From Erysipelothrix sp. (lineage in GTDB: Bacteria; Bacillota_I; Bacilli_A; Erysipelotrichales; Erysipelotrichaceae), in contig JAAYHR010000001.1 of NCBI GenBank assembly GCA_012735275.1, positions 1-36,184 of the forward strand: 36,184 nucleotides of DNA. Direction: 5' to 3'. Of the stretch, positions 34,470 to 36,184 are shown piece after piece. Below the pieces are notes generated by a model. That model did no database searches and was not told the DNA's origin. It was given only the letters and a program-made list of their open reading frames with translations. Each line of letters opens with the position of its first letter. The first letter of the stretch is position 1. The translations under genes and the position numbers were made by a program.

Positions 34470-34671
34470 AAAAAAACGTCTTACCAAAAGTGAATAATCA
34501 CGGTACCATCTTGGCGGACGCTTAATAATCTTTAACGCAGATACGCGGAAACTTTAGTTTCACTCCAAAGTAGCTTCAGTAAATAATCATCATAAGTTTC
34601 ACCAAGCCTTATGTCTCTAAAAAAGATTATTTTACTTACTCATCTTTATCAATGTTTATAAATGTATTATA
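34470..34671 (-). ncRNA. T-box riboswitch leader of alaS with promoter
   Basis: On the minus strand TGGTATAAT (TATAAT at 34666-34671) is an extended -10. The leader carries AGAGA (34614-34618), a small apical hairpin CATAAG/CTTATG enclosing GCTTGGTGAAA, the specifier zone GAAGCTACTTTGGAG with GCT (Ala) at 34572-34574, and the T-box core AAGATGGTACCGTG (34499-34512). A terminator (GCGTCCGCC with GGTAAGACG) and a T run end just before the alaS binding site. Stem I looks short compared with the valS leader. Confidence 0.9.
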
Positions 34672-34706
34672 CCATACTTATTAAAAATATTAATTAGATA
34701 TTTTTA

Positions 34707-35384
34707 CTAGTTAATTTTGTCTGGACTTGGTAAATCTTGGCCTAAAGTATCAACAGTAATCGATTCAACAATTAACACTTTAGCAGGATTACCATCTTGT
34801 GAAGCATATTCATTATTAATTAAGTCTAATACATCTTCACCTTCTAGTAAATTACCAAACGCTGCATAATCAGCATTCATACGCGCCATGTTGTTAGCAT
34901 CATAGTTACCAGTTACAATATAGAACTGACTGCCTGCTGAGTCACGAGCCATTGAACGAGCAAATGCGATTGCCCCCTTATCATGTTGCGTTGGGTTATC
35001 AACACGGTTATTAGTAAATTCACCTTTAATTGAATAACCAGGTCCGCCTGTTCCAGTTCCTAAAGGATCTCCACCTTGAGCAACAAAATCTCTAATAATT
35101 CTATGCATTAATAATCCGTCATAGAAACCTTTATTAGCTAATTCTGTAAAGTTGTAAACAGACTGTGGTGCATCCATAACTTTTAATTCAAATTTCATTT
35201 CTCCGACATCTTTAAATTTAATTGTCGCAATTGGGTTTTTATACATAATTTCATTCTCCTCTTTATTTTCTTGATCATTATTTTGCTCATTCTCAACTGG
35301 CTTATTATCATAAGGGTCATCAATCATGATGCCACATCCTAATAATAAGATTGAGCCTAGCAATAAAACTAAATACTTTTTCAT
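34707..35384 (-). CDS. Lipoprotein cyclophilin-type peptidyl-prolyl isomerase
   Basis: A membrane-anchored cyclophilin that would speed prolyl isomerisation of exported proteins. The ATG at 35384 gives a 225-residue lipoprotein with signal MKKYLVLLLGSILLLGC and lipobox LLGC, then an acidic linker (NEQNNDQENKEENE) and the cyclophilin domain with HRIIRDFVAQGGDP, GSQFYIVTG and the late AAFGNLLEG. The open frame begins four codons earlier; GGTGG lies ahead of the ATG. It follows the ankyrin gene by 13 bases. Loop residues such as the catalytic Arg and the Gln of GSQF are kept. Confidence 0.93.
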   Translation of the reverse strand: MKKYLVLLLGSILLLGCGIMIDDPYDNKPVENEQNNDQENKEENEIMYKNPIATIKFKDVGEMKFELKVMDAPQSVYNFTELANKGFYDGLLMHRIIRDFVAQGGDPLGTGTGGPGYSIKGEFTNNRVDNPTQHDKGAIAFARSMARDSAGSQFYIVTGNYDANNMARMNADYAAFGNLLEGEDVLDLINNEYASQDGNPAKVLIVESITVDTLGQDLPSPDKIN

Positions 35385-35397
35385 CTTATCCACCAAA

Positions 35398-35919
35398 CTA
35401 GAAATTCACATAAGCCGATCTACTTGTTAGTAGTAACTCAATAATTTCAACATAATCATTTTCCTTAGCATACTCAATAACGGTCTTATACTTTTTATCT
35501 TGTAATCCAGCATTAGCACCATTTACAAGTAATAATTTAGCGATCTTTGGAAAAACCTGAGATCTATCATTAACTATAACAATATTAGTTAATGCCGTAA
35601 AGCCAAGATCATCTTGATTATCAATATCTTCTTCACTTGCTTTTAATAATAGTTGAACACTCTTAAGCTTACCCGCTTTTGTCGCCAAAATTAAAGCACT
35701 CGCACCATAAGCATCACGAACAGAATAATCAATCTTCGCATGTTCTAACATATATTTTAATATTTCATATCTTCCAAGACTCGCAGCTAATAAATAAGCA
35801 GTCGTCCCAGCAGCATTCTTACTATTAACATCAATATCTAAATCAATTAAAGCTTTTGCTTGAGCAATATCATTATCCTCAACAAACTTAAATAATTCCA
35901 CTTGTTTACTCTTCTCCAT
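35398..35919 (-). CDS. Ankyrin repeat protein
   Basis: A 173-residue soluble protein made of about four ankyrin repeats: VEDNDIAQAKALIDLDID, GTTAYLLAASLGRYEILKYML, GASALILATKAGKLKSVQLLL and GFTALTNIVIVNDRS with a longer insert, then KTVIEYAKENDYVEIIELLL. No signal peptide or enzymatic domain is seen, so a protein-binding role is likely but the partner is unknown. An extended -10 promoter (TGGTATAAT) precedes it, with GAGGAAG before the ATG. It is probably co-transcribed with the downstream lipoprotein cyclophilin. Confidence 0.9.
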   Translation of the reverse strand: MEKSKQVELFKFVEDNDIAQAKALIDLDIDVNSKNAAGTTAYLLAASLGRYEILKYMLEHAKIDYSVRDAYGASALILATKAGKLKSVQLLLKASEEDIDNQDDLGFTALTNIVIVNDRSQVFPKIAKLLLVNGANAGLQDKKYKTVIEYAKENDYVEIIELLLTSRSAYVNF

Positions 35920-35952
35920 ATAACTTCCTCGCCTTCTTAAATCTCATTAAAT

Positions 35953-35958
35953 ATTATA
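35953..35958 (-). promoter_or_regulatory. Extended -10 promoter of the ankyrin gene
   Basis: On the minus strand AATGGTATAAT lies about 34 bases before the ankyrin start, between recD2 and that gene. Confidence 0.55.
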
Positions 35959-35981
35959 CCATTCTTTAAAATTAATAATGC

Positions 35982-36184
35982 TTAATCAATGTATTCAAAT
36001 TGTCTAATTGAAGAAACCAAGGTTGTTAAACGTTCATGGTCATCTTCCTTTTGAATCCGCTCCATAAATAAGCTTTGTGAGCCAACTAAGAGTAAGTTCT
36101 TTTTCGATCTTGTAATTGCGGTATAGAGTAGTCGTTTTCTCAGCATATAAGATGCTGACTTAACAATTGGTATAATCACAATTG
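35982..36184 (-). CDS. recD2: C-terminal end of RecD2-like helicase (partial)
   Basis: The gene enters from the right edge; only the last 67 codons or so are here. RLLYTAITRSKKNLLLVGS is the conserved motif VI region of UvrD/RecD-type superfamily 1 helicases, preceded by VIIPIVKSASYML, as in RecD2. The frame is open to the window edge, so GTG at 36179 is not a real start. In Bacillus recD2 lies near alaS, supporting the assignment. RecD2 acts in replication-fork repair. Confidence 0.85.
   Translation of the reverse strand, partial: IVIIPIVKSASYMLRKRLLYTAITRSKKNLLLVGSQSLFMERIQKEDDHERLTTLVSSIRQFEYID

Overview
The window is AT-rich DNA from a low-GC Gram-positive bacterium (Bacillota, class Bacilli). 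It uses the standard genetic code: TGG encodes Trp, and TAA, TAG and TGA all end intact genes. Gene content and order match one arm of the Bacillus-type chromosome: pyk/pfkA, dnaI-dnaB-coaE-mutM-polA, mreD-mreC-radC-prepilin peptidase-valS, and greA-udk-mltG-DUF1292-ruvX-ireB-alaS-recD2. Many genes usually found between these blocks are absent. MltG, MreC/MreD, lipoproteins and an LPXTG-like surface protein point to a walled cell with a small genome, perhaps near the Haloplasma/Turicibacter/Erysipelotrichia or RF39-like lineages. That placement is inference.

Almost every gene is on the minus strand, so the window reads from right (upstream) to left. From the right end: the C-terminus of recD2; an ankyrin gene and a lipoprotein cyclophilin; a T-box-controlled alaS; ireB, ruvX, a terminator, a DUF1292 gene and mltG; then udk and greA. 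Next is a damaged stretch (about 25.3-28.5 kb). It holds an LRR/MucBP-like cell-wall-anchored protein gene with four lesions and a DUF349-repeat gene split by an in-frame TAA. rqcH is the only plus-strand gene, and an nptA-type Na/phosphate cotransporter is divergent from it. Then come gmk, a T-box-controlled valS, a long-form hpf, and a CopB-like copper ATPase behind a promoter with a CopY-type operator.

Further left are a 39-codon small membrane protein gene that is too short for routine ORF lists, a minimal A24 prepilin peptidase in the comC position, radC, mreC-mreD (no mreB between radC and mreC), an AI-2E permease-family protein, and a ZnuA-fold lipoprotein without the usual metal-binding histidines. 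A tightly overlapping replication/repair operon follows (polA-mutM-coaE-dnaB-dnaI). Last is a glycolytic operon (pfkA-pyk-ROK kinase-M29 aminopeptidase) whose promoter region has a palindrome and direct repeats.

Most intergenic gaps are short, and none over 300 bases lacks a described element. Recognisable promoters nearly all have a TGn extension before the -10 box, and several terminators include the stop codon of the preceding gene. I found no rRNA, tRNA, CRISPR, IS element or prophage. The most unusual content is the cluster of interrupted genes, the unannotated 39-aa ORF, the ligand-less ZnuA-like protein, and the putative operator at the glycolysis operon. I did not find convincing evidence of a wholly new multigene system.
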